From the NCBI RefSeq assembly GCF_004362715.1, contig NZ_SNYC01000007.1:248001-312000 (forward strand): 64,000 bases of DNA. Reading direction: 5' to 3'. The position numbers and the translations under genes were made by a program. Positions 23,177 to 32,178 of the stretch are shown here, in pieces; the stretch's first letter is position 1, and every line of letters begins with the position of its first letter. The notes beneath the pieces are model-generated. The model was not told the origin of the DNA and made no database searches. It saw nothing but the letters and a program-made list of their open reading frames with translations. This DNA is from Pedobacter metabolipauper (GTDB taxonomy: Bacteria > Bacteroidota > Bacteroidia > Sphingobacteriales > Sphingobacteriaceae).

Positions 23177-25681
23177 ATGAATAGACTTTACATTTTATTT
23201 TTATTGATTCTCTCTATCGGTTTTAATGCCAGCTCGCAAACAAAAACCTTTACGATCACAGAGGCCACAGTGGCTGGTCCGAAGGCTAATTATCAACTGG
23301 CATCCCGGTTTTCACCGAATAAGATCCGCAAAATGGTTTATTCTACGGCCATTGATCCGCACTGGTTAAAACTGAGTAACCGGTTTTGGTATGAATATGA
23401 AACGCCAAACGGTAAGGAATGGTATATTGTTGATCCTGTTGTAAAGAGCAAAAAGAAGATCTTTGACAATGCGTCGCTCGCTGCAGAGATCACCACAATT
23501 ATCCGTGATCCCTTTGATGCACAGCACCTGCCTTTAGAAAATCTAAAGTTCTCCAGCGATGAGAAAAATATCAGCTTTGAGGTAAGAAGTACGGTTGATG
23601 AATTAAAGAAAGACCGTAAGGACAAAAAAGCTGCAGACTCACTTCAGAAAAAGGTATTCTACTTTAATTATGCACTTTCAAGTTCAGTACTTACAGAGGT
23701 TCCTAACTATTCTAAACCAAAAGCTAAACCAGGCTGGGGTTCGGTAGCACCGGATTCTTCTGCCATCATCTTCACCAAAAAATACAATTTGTACTGGATG
23801 GATAAAGAGAATTATAAAAAGGCAGTTAAGAATGAAGATGACAGCACCATTGTAGAGCATGAGCTAACCAAAGATGGGGTAAAATTCTATTCATACGGTA
23901 GTGACGGTGATGGTGAAAATAATGAAGATATACTTAAAAGTGACAAAAAGAGACGCCGGGCATTTGTGCTTTGGTCGCCGAACTCTAAATATTTTGTTTT
24001 AAACCGCACAGACTCCCGCAAGGTAAAAGACCTTTGGGTAATCAATAACATTACGGCTGGCAGACCAACCCTGGAAACCTATAAGTACCAGATGCCAGGT
24101 GAAACTGAGGCACCAATAGATGAGATGCTGCTGTTTGATTTTGGTGCAAAAACCTATAAAAAATTGAATACTGCTGCATTTAAAGATCAGAGTGTTTCTG
24201 CATGGTCTGCACCTTCATTGAATAAGGACCGCGACAATGAATTCCGCCCTGCTGTCTGGCTGGGTAACAACAGCAAGATTTATTTTTCACGTACCAGCAG
24301 GGATTTGAAAAGAGTAGACATCTGCACGGTAGACATCAATACGGGTACGGTTTCTCAACTGATCGATGAGCGTTTTAATACGTATGTAGAAATTGTACGT
24401 CCGGGACTTGTAAATGATGGTAAAGAGATCATTCACTGGTCTGAGCGCGATGGATGGGGTCATTTCTACCTGTTTGATGCGAATGGTAAACTAAAGAACC
24501 AGATTACCAAAGGTGCATTTCATACAGAAAGTATCGTGAATATTGATGAGAAGAACCGGATTCTATACTTTACGGCTAATGGAAGAGAAGCCAAAGAAGA
24601 TCCTTACTACTACCATTTATACCGCATTAATTTTGACGGAACTGGGCTGAAGTTGCTAAATGCTGGTGATTTTGACCACGCTATAAATATGAATGATGAG
24701 GCTAAGTTCTTTGTCGATAACTATTCAAGAGTAAATACCGTTCCTAAATCAGTATTGATGGACAATACCGGTGCCGTGGTTATGAACCTGGAAACAACAG
24801 ACCTTTCTCTTTTGATGGCTACTGGTTATAAGTTCCCTGAGCCTTTTAAAGTTAAGGCCGATGATGGAATTACCGATATCTATGGTGTGATGTACAAACC
24901 TTTTGATTTTGATCCGGCTAAAAAATATCCAATCATTGAATATGTATATCCTGGTCCGCAAACGGAAGCTGTAAATAAATCATTCAGTAAAAGTATGGAC
25001 AGAACGGAGCGTCTGGCGCAGTTCGGTTATATTGTAATCACAGTAGGTAACCGTGGCGGAAACCCTGCACGTTCTAAATGGTACCATACTTTTGGTTATG
25101 GAAACCTTCGTGATTACGGATTAGCTGATAAAAAAGCGGCAATTGAACAGCTGGCTGACCGAAATAAATTCATTGATGCAAGCAGGGTAGGTATAACCGG
25201 GCATTCTGGTGGTGGCTTTATGTCTACCGCTGCGATGCTGGTTTATCCCGATTTCTTTAAAGCAGCGGTATCCAATGCCGGAAACCATGACAACAGCATT
25301 TACAATCGCTGGTGGAGCGAGAAGCACCACGGTGTAAAAGAGATCATTTCTGCAAAGGGTGATACCACCTTTAAATACAGCATCGATAAGAACCCTGACC
25401 TGGCTAAGAACCTTAAAGGTCATTTGATGCTGATGACCGGTGACATTGACAACAATGTTCACCCGGCAAATACCATTCGGGTAGCCAATGCATTGATGAA
25501 AGCCGGTAAAAGGTTTGAATTTGTTATTGTTCCCGGACAGCGGCATGGCTTTGGTGACCTTACCGAATATACGTTCTGGAAACTTGCTGATCACTTTAAC
25601 AAATACCTGATCGGTGATTTCTCGCAATCCGATGAGGTAAGTATCCTCGAAATGGACCGGGAGATTGAACAAAAGAAATAA
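23177..25681 (+). CDS. S9 family prolyl oligopeptidase (dipeptidyl peptidase IV-like)
   Basis: This 834-residue exported serine peptidase has a signal peptide (about 1-20), an eight-bladed-propeller-like N-terminal region (DPP IV N domain, to about 560) and a C-terminal alpha/beta hydrolase. The catalytic triad is S677 (GHSGGG), D758 (DIDNNVHP) and H790 (GQRHGF). It should release N-terminal dipeptides, classically after proline, from peptides in the periplasm or on the cell surface. Length is slightly longer than human DPP IV-type catalytic units but normal for Bacteroidota homologues. It is a single gene with its own terminator. Specificity beyond the family is inferred. Confidence 0.93.
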   Translation: MNRLYILFLLILSIGFNASSQTKTFTITEATVAGPKANYQLASRFSPNKIRKMVYSTAIDPHWLKLSNRFWYEYETPNGKEWYIVDPVVKSKKKIFDNASLAAEITTIIRDPFDAQHLPLENLKFSSDEKNISFEVRSTVDELKKDRKDKKAADSLQKKVFYFNYALSSSVLTEVPNYSKPKAKPGWGSVAPDSSAIIFTKKYNLYWMDKENYKKAVKNEDDSTIVEHELTKDGVKFYSYGSDGDGENNEDILKSDKKRRRAFVLWSPNSKYFVLNRTDSRKVKDLWVINNITAGRPTLETYKYQMPGETEAPIDEMLLFDFGAKTYKKLNTAAFKDQSVSAWSAPSLNKDRDNEFRPAVWLGNNSKIYFSRTSRDLKRVDICTVDINTGTVSQLIDERFNTYVEIVRPGLVNDGKEIIHWSERDGWGHFYLFDANGKLKNQITKGAFHTESIVNIDEKNRILYFTANGREAKEDPYYYHLYRINFDGTGLKLLNAGDFDHAINMNDEAKFFVDNYSRVNTVPKSVLMDNTGAVVMNLETTDLSLLMATGYKFPEPFKVKADDGITDIYGVMYKPFDFDPAKKYPIIEYVYPGPQTEAVNKSFSKSMDRTERLAQFGYIVITVGNRGGNPARSKWYHTFGYGNLRDYGLADKKAAIEQLADRNKFIDASRVGITGHSGGGFMSTAAMLVYPDFFKAAVSNAGNHDNSIYNRWWSEKHHGVKEIISAKGDTTFKYSIDKNPDLAKNLKGHLMLMTGDIDNNVHPANTIRVANALMKAGKRFEFVIVPGQRHGFGDLTEYTFWKLADHFNKYLIGDFSQSDEVSILEMDREIEQKK

Positions 25682-25712
25682 TTAATCTGATCCTGAAACA
25701 GATTGCCATACC

Positions 25713-25750
25713 ATGCCTCCAAAAGTTAAATGCCTTTTGGAGGCATTTTT
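25713..25750 (+). terminator. Intrinsic terminator after the S9 peptidase
   Basis: A 13-bp perfect stem (25713-25725 with 25734-25746, core GCCTCC/GGAGGC) and eight-base loop are followed by five T residues. It is 31 bases past the stop codon. Confidence 0.9.
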
Positions 25751-25846
25751 ACGAATAATCTTTAAGAATCAGCGAAATGATTATATATTTAATTAAAAAA
25801 GTTAAATTCATAAAACCTTTATACCCATCCCAAACGTTATATCACT

Positions 25847-27328
25847 ATGAGATTATTAATAGAACGAAAACCCGTTAAAGTATATCCAGATCCAAAGCGT
25901 GTAATTGCAAGATTTTTTTTTAATGGAGATGAAAGGGCTAAAGATGTTGTTAAACATGTAATGAGTCTTTCTAAGGAGGAAGTTTTTGGGATCATTTCTC
26001 CATTGCTTCAAGAATATTCTAAACGACACAGAAACATTACCAAGATATTAACCAGGCATTGTAAAAAGATAAAGAAGAATATCGAAGATGCCGGATACGA
26101 TTTTGAGGACCTGGAAAAGTACTGCAGGCTGCTCATTGGTTCGTATTTTACCCATGAATATTCTATTGAGTCTGCTGCGTTCTTTAACCCTTCAATTGTA
26201 GAAGATCCGGACCAGTCGGATCTGGTTGAGGGTGAGAAGAGAGTGATCATCAGTTTCCGGGCAGTAGGTGAGGGCCACATCTCTTCTGTCGTGTTTAGAA
26301 GAGCCCTGATAGACCGCAATAATGATATTACTGTAATACCTGCCGGTAATTATATCGATGAAGCAGAGGTTATTAAAAATGCGATATATAATAAGAAGCT
26401 TTTCTTAAAAAAGGCAGTTGATTCGAAAATTGCTATTGAGATCCTGGATGAGGTAGGAAATAAACTGGAAGAGAAGTTTGATTACTCTACGCTTAGAAAG
26501 ATCATCCTTGATTCTAAGAACCTGCAGCAAAATGATCTGAGTAAACTGGAATACGATAAGATCCTGTGGTTATCTGATACCTATCATGAGATCAGTTTTT
26601 CAAGAGATACCGATATTTCGGACCGTGTTATTTTTCCAATCTCTGAGTTTGAACGCAAAGGTATTGAAGATGCCAGGTTTGTCCGTTTTGTTAAAGATGA
26701 TGGAAGTGTGGTTTATTATGCAACCTATACGGCTTTTGATGGTGCGATGATCATGCCTAAGCTTTTGCAGACCACAGATTTTTATGATTTCAAGATCAGT
26801 CCGCTTCATGGTGTTGGTGCCCAAAATAAAAACCTGGCCCTGTTTCCAAGAAAGATCAATGGCAAATATGTGATGATGTCCAGGATTGATGGCTGTAACA
26901 ACTACCTGATGTATTCTGACCGCTTAACGGTATGGGATAACCCGGTAAGACTTCAATCGCCTAAGTTTCCATGGGAATTTATCCAGATCGGTAACTGCGG
27001 CTCTCCGATAGAAACGGAAGAAGGCTGGCTGGTAATCACACACGGCGTGGGTCCTATGAGACGTTATTGCCTGGGTGCAAGTCTGTTCGACCTGAACGAT
27101 CCATCTATCGAAATCGGAAGGTTAAATGAACCATTAGTGATTCCAAATAATGATGAACGTGAAGGCTATGTACCTAATGTGCTTTATTCATGCGGATCTC
27201 TGATCCACAATGGAGAGCTGATCATTCCTTACGGATTATCAGATTACTGCTCTTCATTTGCAGGTGTTAAAATAGATGTTTTGCTGGATAGACTGAAAAG
27301 CTCCAGCTGCGCAATAGCGGCAGATTAA
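25847..27328 (+). CDS. GH130 family glycosidase/phosphorylase-like protein
   Basis: This 493-residue protein contains a five-bladed-propeller-type GH130 domain (about 240-480) with the conserved Asp in GIEDARF (D275), the general acid region of mannoside phosphorylases, plus GNCGSPIETEEGWL and THGVGPMRRY motifs. An N-terminal extension of about 240 residues is mostly helical and partly basic. GH130 enzymes phosphorolyse or hydrolyse beta-mannosides; no signal peptide is present, so it should act in the cytoplasm. The convergent glycosyltransferase genes downstream overlap its end by four bases. Linkage specificity is not evident, and its long N-terminus makes it atypical of characterised members. 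Confidence 0.85.
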   Translation: MRLLIERKPVKVYPDPKRVIARFFFNGDERAKDVVKHVMSLSKEEVFGIISPLLQEYSKRHRNITKILTRHCKKIKKNIEDAGYDFEDLEKYCRLLIGSYFTHEYSIESAAFFNPSIVEDPDQSDLVEGEKRVIISFRAVGEGHISSVVFRRALIDRNNDITVIPAGNYIDEAEVIKNAIYNKKLFLKKAVDSKIAIEILDEVGNKLEEKFDYSTLRKIILDSKNLQQNDLSKLEYDKILWLSDTYHEISFSRDTDISDRVIFPISEFERKGIEDARFVRFVKDDGSVVYYATYTAFDGAMIMPKLLQTTDFYDFKISPLHGVGAQNKNLALFPRKINGKYVMMSRIDGCNNYLMYSDRLTVWDNPVRLQSPKFPWEFIQIGNCGSPIETEEGWLVITHGVGPMRRYCLGASLFDLNDPSIEIGRLNEPLVIPNNDEREGYVPNVLYSCGSLIHNGELIIPYGLSDYCSSFAGVKIDVLLDRLKSSSCAIAAD

Positions 27329-28329
27329 TCTAATATTTTATGGTAGAGGCTAATGTAATCCTCTACCATTTTTTCCATTGAAAACTTCTCCAATGCCCAG
27401 TTTCGGCAATCTTCCCTTTTAATTGTGGATAGGGATGACACGGCGGTTACTGCCTGTTCTACAGTACCAACCAAAAAACCGGTTTCTCCATCTTTGATGA
27501 GTTCTGGCATCGATCCCCTGTTAAATGCAATAACCGGAGTTCCGCAGAGCATTGCTTCTGCAACACTTAAGCCAAAAGGTTCATCAAAGCTAATCGGATG
27601 CAGTAATGCTGCGGCATTGCGCAAAAGCTGATTCCGTTTTTCGGGACCTGCGGACCCAATAAACTCTATGTTACCATTTAAAAAGGGTTTTACTTTTTCA
27701 TCAAAGTAATTCGCATCCTGTATAATTCCTGCTATTACAAGCCGTTTGTTCGCATTTATCGCAATTTGAATCGCTTCTGCGGTTCCTTTATCGGGGTGGA
27801 TCCTTCCAAAAAAAAGCAGGTATTCATCTGGCTTATCATTAAACTCAAATTCATCGGTTTGTAAGCCATTGTATACCGTGGCCAGATAGTTTAATGAAGA
27901 GTGCCTGTTGGCATTGCTAATGGATACATAATGGCTATTCTGATTGTATTTTTGATATACCCTCAGGATCTTCTCCGATGAAAAACCATGAATGGTTGTA
28001 ATTACCGGTGTTTTAATCAGTTTTGAATAGCTCAGCGGCAAAAAGTCATAATGGTTATGGATCAGGTCAAATTCATTTGCCTGTTCCATTAAATTACTGA
28101 TGTGCAGGCATTCTACCACTTTGGCATCAAGCGTTCTGTCTTCTTCGTAGCCGGTTTGGATCACGGCATTTAAATTTGCATTGGTCACCGAATCCCCGGT
28201 GGCAAATAAGCTTACCTCCAGGCCAGATGCAACAAGCCCTTCAGTCAGGTTTGAAGCCATCTGTTCCCATGGTCCATAGTGACGTGGCGGGGTACGCCAG
28301 GCCACAGGAGCCAATACTGCTATTTTCAT
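27325..28329 (-). CDS. GT4 family glycosyltransferase
   Basis: This 334-residue GT-B fold glycosyltransferase belongs to family 4 (retaining, nucleotide-sugar dependent). The N-terminal domain includes a PRHYGPWEQ glycine region and a HNHYD segment. The C-terminal nucleotide-sugar domain contains LFFGRIHPDKG, and the EX7E motif appears in DEPFGLSVAEAM. No membrane segment or signal is seen, so it acts in the cytoplasm. It lies three bases downstream of the larger glycosyltransferase gene, with which it is clearly cotranscribed, and converges with the GH130 gene. Acceptor and donor are unknown. Confidence 0.92.
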   Translation of the reverse strand: MKIAVLAPVAWRTPPRHYGPWEQMASNLTEGLVASGLEVSLFATGDSVTNANLNAVIQTGYEEDRTLDAKVVECLHISNLMEQANEFDLIHNHYDFLPLSYSKLIKTPVITTIHGFSSEKILRVYQKYNQNSHYVSISNANRHSSLNYLATVYNGLQTDEFEFNDKPDEYLLFFGRIHPDKGTAEAIQIAINANKRLVIAGIIQDANYFDEKVKPFLNGNIEFIGSAGPEKRNQLLRNAAALLHPISFDEPFGLSVAEAMLCGTPVIAFNRGSMPELIKDGETGFLVGTVEQAVTAVSSLSTIKREDCRNWALEKFSMEKMVEDYISLYHKILD

Positions 28330-28332
28330 GTT

Positions 28333-30627
28333 TTATATCGCTTGTTTTTGTCCGGATGCAGCAAAGTCATTATTACTCTGTGTAAACTCATACTCGTATT
28401 CACTTTCCAATGCTTTCAGCACAACTAAATGGGAAATCCAATAGGCCAGCGTACTTTCAGCACCCTGGTTACGGTTTATTCCATGCGGCTGTAATCCATC
28501 TCCGCAGCCTTTAGTTTCATGATCATAAAGCGGAAGGTGTAAACTGTTCTCGCCTAAAAACCATTGATAGCTTAAATACATCTGTTTGATATAGGTAAGG
28601 TCATGGGTAATTTCATACGCTTTAAAGTACATCATCACCATGGCCATGGTTTCTATGGCCTGTTGATCAAATACGGCCATTTCAGCACCATCTCTATACA
28701 GCCAGCCATCATTACCTACCGGGTTTAAATAACCGTTGATCAGCGTTTTCCGGGTAAGATATTCCATACTTTCAAATGCAATGTCTAAAGACTCTGCATC
28801 TTTGGTAATTTCATAATGAGACAATAATGCCAAAGGCAGAATCCCATTATCATAGGTCAGCTTTTCTTCAAACCAGTGCCAGTGACCTTGTTTATTTTTG
28901 CGATACGCAGCTTTTAAAGGTTCTGCAAGCAAGTTTAATTCATTTATAATGTGTTCATCGCCGGGATGGGCTTTAATAAAATGGGTTAAACCAATTATGG
29001 TATTTGCCAGACCGCGTAAGTGCTTCAGATCTTTAAAGTGTGGTATAGACTTTAAGAAGAGTTCTTTTCCAAATTCACGATAAGAGTTATTTGGTGCATT
29101 ATTGATCAGGTATCCGAGTGCCCAAATGGTACGTCCGAAAGAATCTTCTGTACCCACTTCATCCAGGTACTCCCGTTTAAAGCTTAAGAAATTTCTGAAG
29201 TTACCATCATCGCACTGCATGTATTGAATGTAGCTAAGATATATGGGCAACAGTTCAAGCGCAATCTTACTTTTATTTTGCTGGTATGTCAATATGGTCA
29301 GGATCAATGCTCTGGCATTGTCGTCCAGGCAGTAACCTTCTTTTAAGTTCGGAATTCCGTATTTGGCATGCTGAACGATCCCGGTATCATCCGTTAACCG
29401 CTGGATGTGTGCCAGTGTAAATGCAGGCATCATATCCGGATCTATAATGGGCTTTACACCAACTTCTTTTTCCATTAAGTACTTAGAGATCGCTTCATCC
29501 AGCACATCAATAAATACTTCGCCGGTACTTGGCCAGCGCAGATGAAGTCCATAGTCGTACGCGTTGGTCTTTAAGGTATTTAGTTTAGAAGGATCATCAA
29601 ACAGTTCATTTACTATATCTGCCAGCTTATTGGCGTCTTTAAAATCAAATAGCATTCCCCGCTGATCGGCCAATAATTCCTGGGCATGCCAGTAAGGGGT
29701 AGAGATAACAGCGGCACCTGCACCTACTGCATAAGAGAGCGTACCACTTGTAATCTGCGCTTCATTTAGATATGGCGTAATATACATATCACATGCAGTC
29801 AGATAGTCATGCAGATCTTCTTCAGATACAAATTTATTGATGAAGGTTAAGTTATTCTCTACATTCAGTTTCTTAGCCAGGCGTTTTAAGCTGTCGCGGT
29901 ATTCTTCTCCTGAATTACGGATCACACCGGGATGTGTTGTACCCAGTATGACATACATGACATCCGGGTGTTTGGCTACAATTTTAGGCAGGGCCTCAAT
30001 AACTGTTTCCAGTCCCTTGTTCCTGCTGATCAAGCCAAATGTAAACAGTACTTTCTTATTTTTAAAAGCCAGTGAGTTGTTTACCGGATTGTCTTTTTTA
30101 GGTTCCAGATCCGGTACACCATGCTCAATCAGCTGGATCTTATCAAACGGAATTCCATATATGCTGGTTAAAAAACCAACTGCCCTATGGCTCATGACAA
30201 CAATTCGGGATGAGTGCTTGGCAATTTCCCTTAAAATTGTAAGCTGCATGTAATTGGGATCTTTCAATATGGTATGAAAGATCGTAATCAGCGGTTTCTG
30301 CAGCCTGGCAAGAAGCGGAAGGATGTATACCCCACTTTCACCACCATAGATCCCATATTCATGTTCCATGATACACGCATCGGCCAAACTGGTATTGATA
30401 TAGTCGGCAGCCCTGATGTAATCTTTTTGATTTTCCTGTCTGATGATGTATTTTACTTCTTTCGGATATTCGTATTCATCCAAAGTTTCTGAATCATTCA
30501 TTGCCACTACAAAACTGTCTTCTGAAACTGCATTTTTGTTGAAGCCAATGGCCCTTAACAGGTTATGGTTAAAGGTTGCGATACCACATTCGCGGGGGGG
30601 ATAAGTAGATATATAGGCAATTTTCAT
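28333..30627 (-). CDS. GT4 glycosyltransferase fused to an alpha-helical toroid-like domain
   Basis: In this 764-residue two-part protein, residues 1 to about 390 form a GT4 GT-B domain (N-terminal YPPRECGIATF, FGLISRNKGLETVIEAL, and acceptor-side ITSGTLSYAVGAG). From about 395 to 750 there is an alpha-rich domain with repeated helices and motifs such as LDDNARAL, DSFGRTIWALG, YDNGILPLALLS and DGWLYRDGAEM. These resemble (alpha/alpha)6 glycosidase-like toroids (GH76/GH88-like in general look). No signal peptide is seen. The fusion suggests one protein that both adds sugars and binds or trims glycan. It is upstream of the smaller GT4 gene and opposite the GH130 gene. Confidence 0.85.
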   Translation of the reverse strand: MKIAYISTYPPRECGIATFNHNLLRAIGFNKNAVSEDSFVVAMNDSETLDEYEYPKEVKYIIRQENQKDYIRAADYINTSLADACIMEHEYGIYGGESGVYILPLLARLQKPLITIFHTILKDPNYMQLTILREIAKHSSRIVVMSHRAVGFLTSIYGIPFDKIQLIEHGVPDLEPKKDNPVNNSLAFKNKKVLFTFGLISRNKGLETVIEALPKIVAKHPDVMYVILGTTHPGVIRNSGEEYRDSLKRLAKKLNVENNLTFINKFVSEEDLHDYLTACDMYITPYLNEAQITSGTLSYAVGAGAAVISTPYWHAQELLADQRGMLFDFKDANKLADIVNELFDDPSKLNTLKTNAYDYGLHLRWPSTGEVFIDVLDEAISKYLMEKEVGVKPIIDPDMMPAFTLAHIQRLTDDTGIVQHAKYGIPNLKEGYCLDDNARALILTILTYQQNKSKIALELLPIYLSYIQYMQCDDGNFRNFLSFKREYLDEVGTEDSFGRTIWALGYLINNAPNNSYREFGKELFLKSIPHFKDLKHLRGLANTIIGLTHFIKAHPGDEHIINELNLLAEPLKAAYRKNKQGHWHWFEEKLTYDNGILPLALLSHYEITKDAESLDIAFESMEYLTRKTLINGYLNPVGNDGWLYRDGAEMAVFDQQAIETMAMVMMYFKAYEITHDLTYIKQMYLSYQWFLGENSLHLPLYDHETKGCGDGLQPHGINRNQGAESTLAYWISHLVVLKALESEYEYEFTQSNNDFAASGQKQAI

Positions 30628-30783
30628 AATTATATTAATATTCTTACATAATACAACAATTATTTGGTTATAATGTTCTTTAGGAATCTAGTTTATTTAT
30701 GTAAATCCATTAAAGGTTAAACAAAATGAATATTTATTGTTAAACTGTCTGAATAATGACAAAACGATTCCTTAGTTTATTTT

Positions 30784-30791
30784 TACCTTTG
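30784..30791 (+). promoter_or_regulatory. -7 promoter element TACCTTTG for the MFS gene
   Basis: A perfect TAnnTTTG match about 20 bases before the MFS start codon; no TTG at the expected distance is seen. Confidence 0.45.
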
Positions 30792-30811
30792 GACTTTATT
30801 GATTTTTAAAC

Positions 30812-32020
30812 ATGAATACGCCAGTTTCTTTAAATAGCACGGTAGAAAAAACCGTCTTTCCAATTCTTTTTGCCATTAGTTTTTCCCACTTATTAAATGA
30901 TACCATTCAATCGCTGATCCCTGCCATTTATCCGATCATAAAAAACAGCTATCACCTTAGCTTTTCTCAAATCGGGTTAATTACGCTAACCTTTCAGATG
31001 GCCGCTTCCTTATTTCAGCCGTTTGTAGGCATGTATACAGATAAAAAGCCACAACCTTATTCATTAGCTATAGGTATGGGTTTTACGCTTATTGGTTTGG
31101 TTACCTTATCACTTTCAAAAGATTTTTATACCGTGCTGATCTCTGTTGCACTGGTTGGTACTGGTTCATCGATATTCCATCCGGAGGCTTCCAGAATGGC
31201 GCATGCTGCATCTGGCGGTCGTCGTGGACTGGCACAATCCATCTTTCAGCTTGGTGGCAATGCCGGTAGTTCTATTGGGCCGTTGCTGGCTGCCTGGATC
31301 ATTGTACCAAACGGACAAGTCAGCATCATTTGGTTCTCTGCCATTGCATTACTGGCTATATTGATCCTGAGCAGGGTTGGTAAATGGTACAAAGCATATA
31401 TTGTGGTGTTAAAGGCGAAACAGGCATTAAAGCAACAATCGGTTACGGCAACATTCTCTAAAAATAAGGTTATATTTTCGGTGGTCATTTTACTGGTACT
31501 CATCTTTTCGAAATACTTTTATATGGCCAGTTTAACCAGTTATTTTACATTCTATGTCATTGATAAGTTTCATGTTTCTGTACAAGGCTCACAGATCTAT
31601 CTGTTTGTTTTCTTAGTGTCTGTTGCAGCTGGAACATTGATTGGAGGCCCGGTAGGAGACCGGTTTGGGCGTAAGTATGTGATCTGGTTTTCTATATTAG
31701 GTACTGCACCATTTGCGTTGCTGTTGCCTTATGCTAATCTATTCTGGACGGGTATTTTAGTAGTTCCGATTGGGATGATATTGGCTTCGGCATTCTCCGC
31801 GATCCTCGTTTATGCACAGGAACTGATCCCGGGCAAGGTAGGCCTGGTTTCTGGCCTTTTCTTTGGTTTTGCATTTGGAATGGGAGGCATAGGTTCTGCA
31901 CTATTGGGTAAACTGGCAGATGGCACAAGCATCGGGTATGTATTTCATATTTGTTCATTTCTGCCTTTAATAGGCATATTGACTGCATTCCTGCCTAATA
32001 TTGAAACTAAAAGGAAATAG
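30812..32020 (+). CDS. MFS efflux transporter, Fsr (fosmidomycin resistance)-like
   Basis: This 402-residue transporter has twelve predicted helices and the MFS loop motif at GPVGDRFGRKYV between helices 8 and 9. The N-terminal HLLNDTIQSLIPAIYP segment is characteristic of the fosmidomycin-resistance Fsr branch. E. coli Fsr exports fosmidomycin; the natural substrate of this homologue is unknown. It is monocistronic between the divergent glycosyltransferase operon and the convergent clpB, and it ends 89 bases before a terminator-like hairpin. It is possible that it exports another phosphonate or an unrelated compound; assignment rests on the N-terminal motif and overall topology. Confidence 0.88.
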   Translation: MNTPVSLNSTVEKTVFPILFAISFSHLLNDTIQSLIPAIYPIIKNSYHLSFSQIGLITLTFQMAASLFQPFVGMYTDKKPQPYSLAIGMGFTLIGLVTLSLSKDFYTVLISVALVGTGSSIFHPEASRMAHAASGGRRGLAQSIFQLGGNAGSSIGPLLAAWIIVPNGQVSIIWFSAIALLAILILSRVGKWYKAYIVVLKAKQALKQQSVTATFSKNKVIFSVVILLVLIFSKYFYMASLTSYFTFYVIDKFHVSVQGSQIYLFVFLVSVAAGTLIGGPVGDRFGRKYVIWFSILGTAPFALLLPYANLFWTGILVVPIGMILASAFSAILVYAQELIPGKVGLVSGLFFGFAFGMGGIGSALLGKLADGTSIGYVFHICSFLPLIGILTAFLPNIETKRK

Positions 32021-32108
32021 CTGTTAGCTGGCAATGCTTATGATTGCGGTATTGAATTGCCATTGATGAATTGATCAGGAGCTAACCATAAAGATTGGTT
32101 CTAAAAAC

Positions 32109-32155
32109 AAGATCCCGGCCTTTTGCTGTTTGGCAAATGACCAGGATCTTTTATC
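32109..32155. terminator. Probable bidirectional terminator between MFS gene and clpB
   Basis: AAGATCC (32109-32115) pairs with GGATCTT (32144-32150), extended by GG/CC after one mismatch, with a T-run following on both strands. It lies between convergent genes. Confidence 0.6.
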
Positions 32156-32178
32156 ATAATGGGTTCTTTAAATAAACC

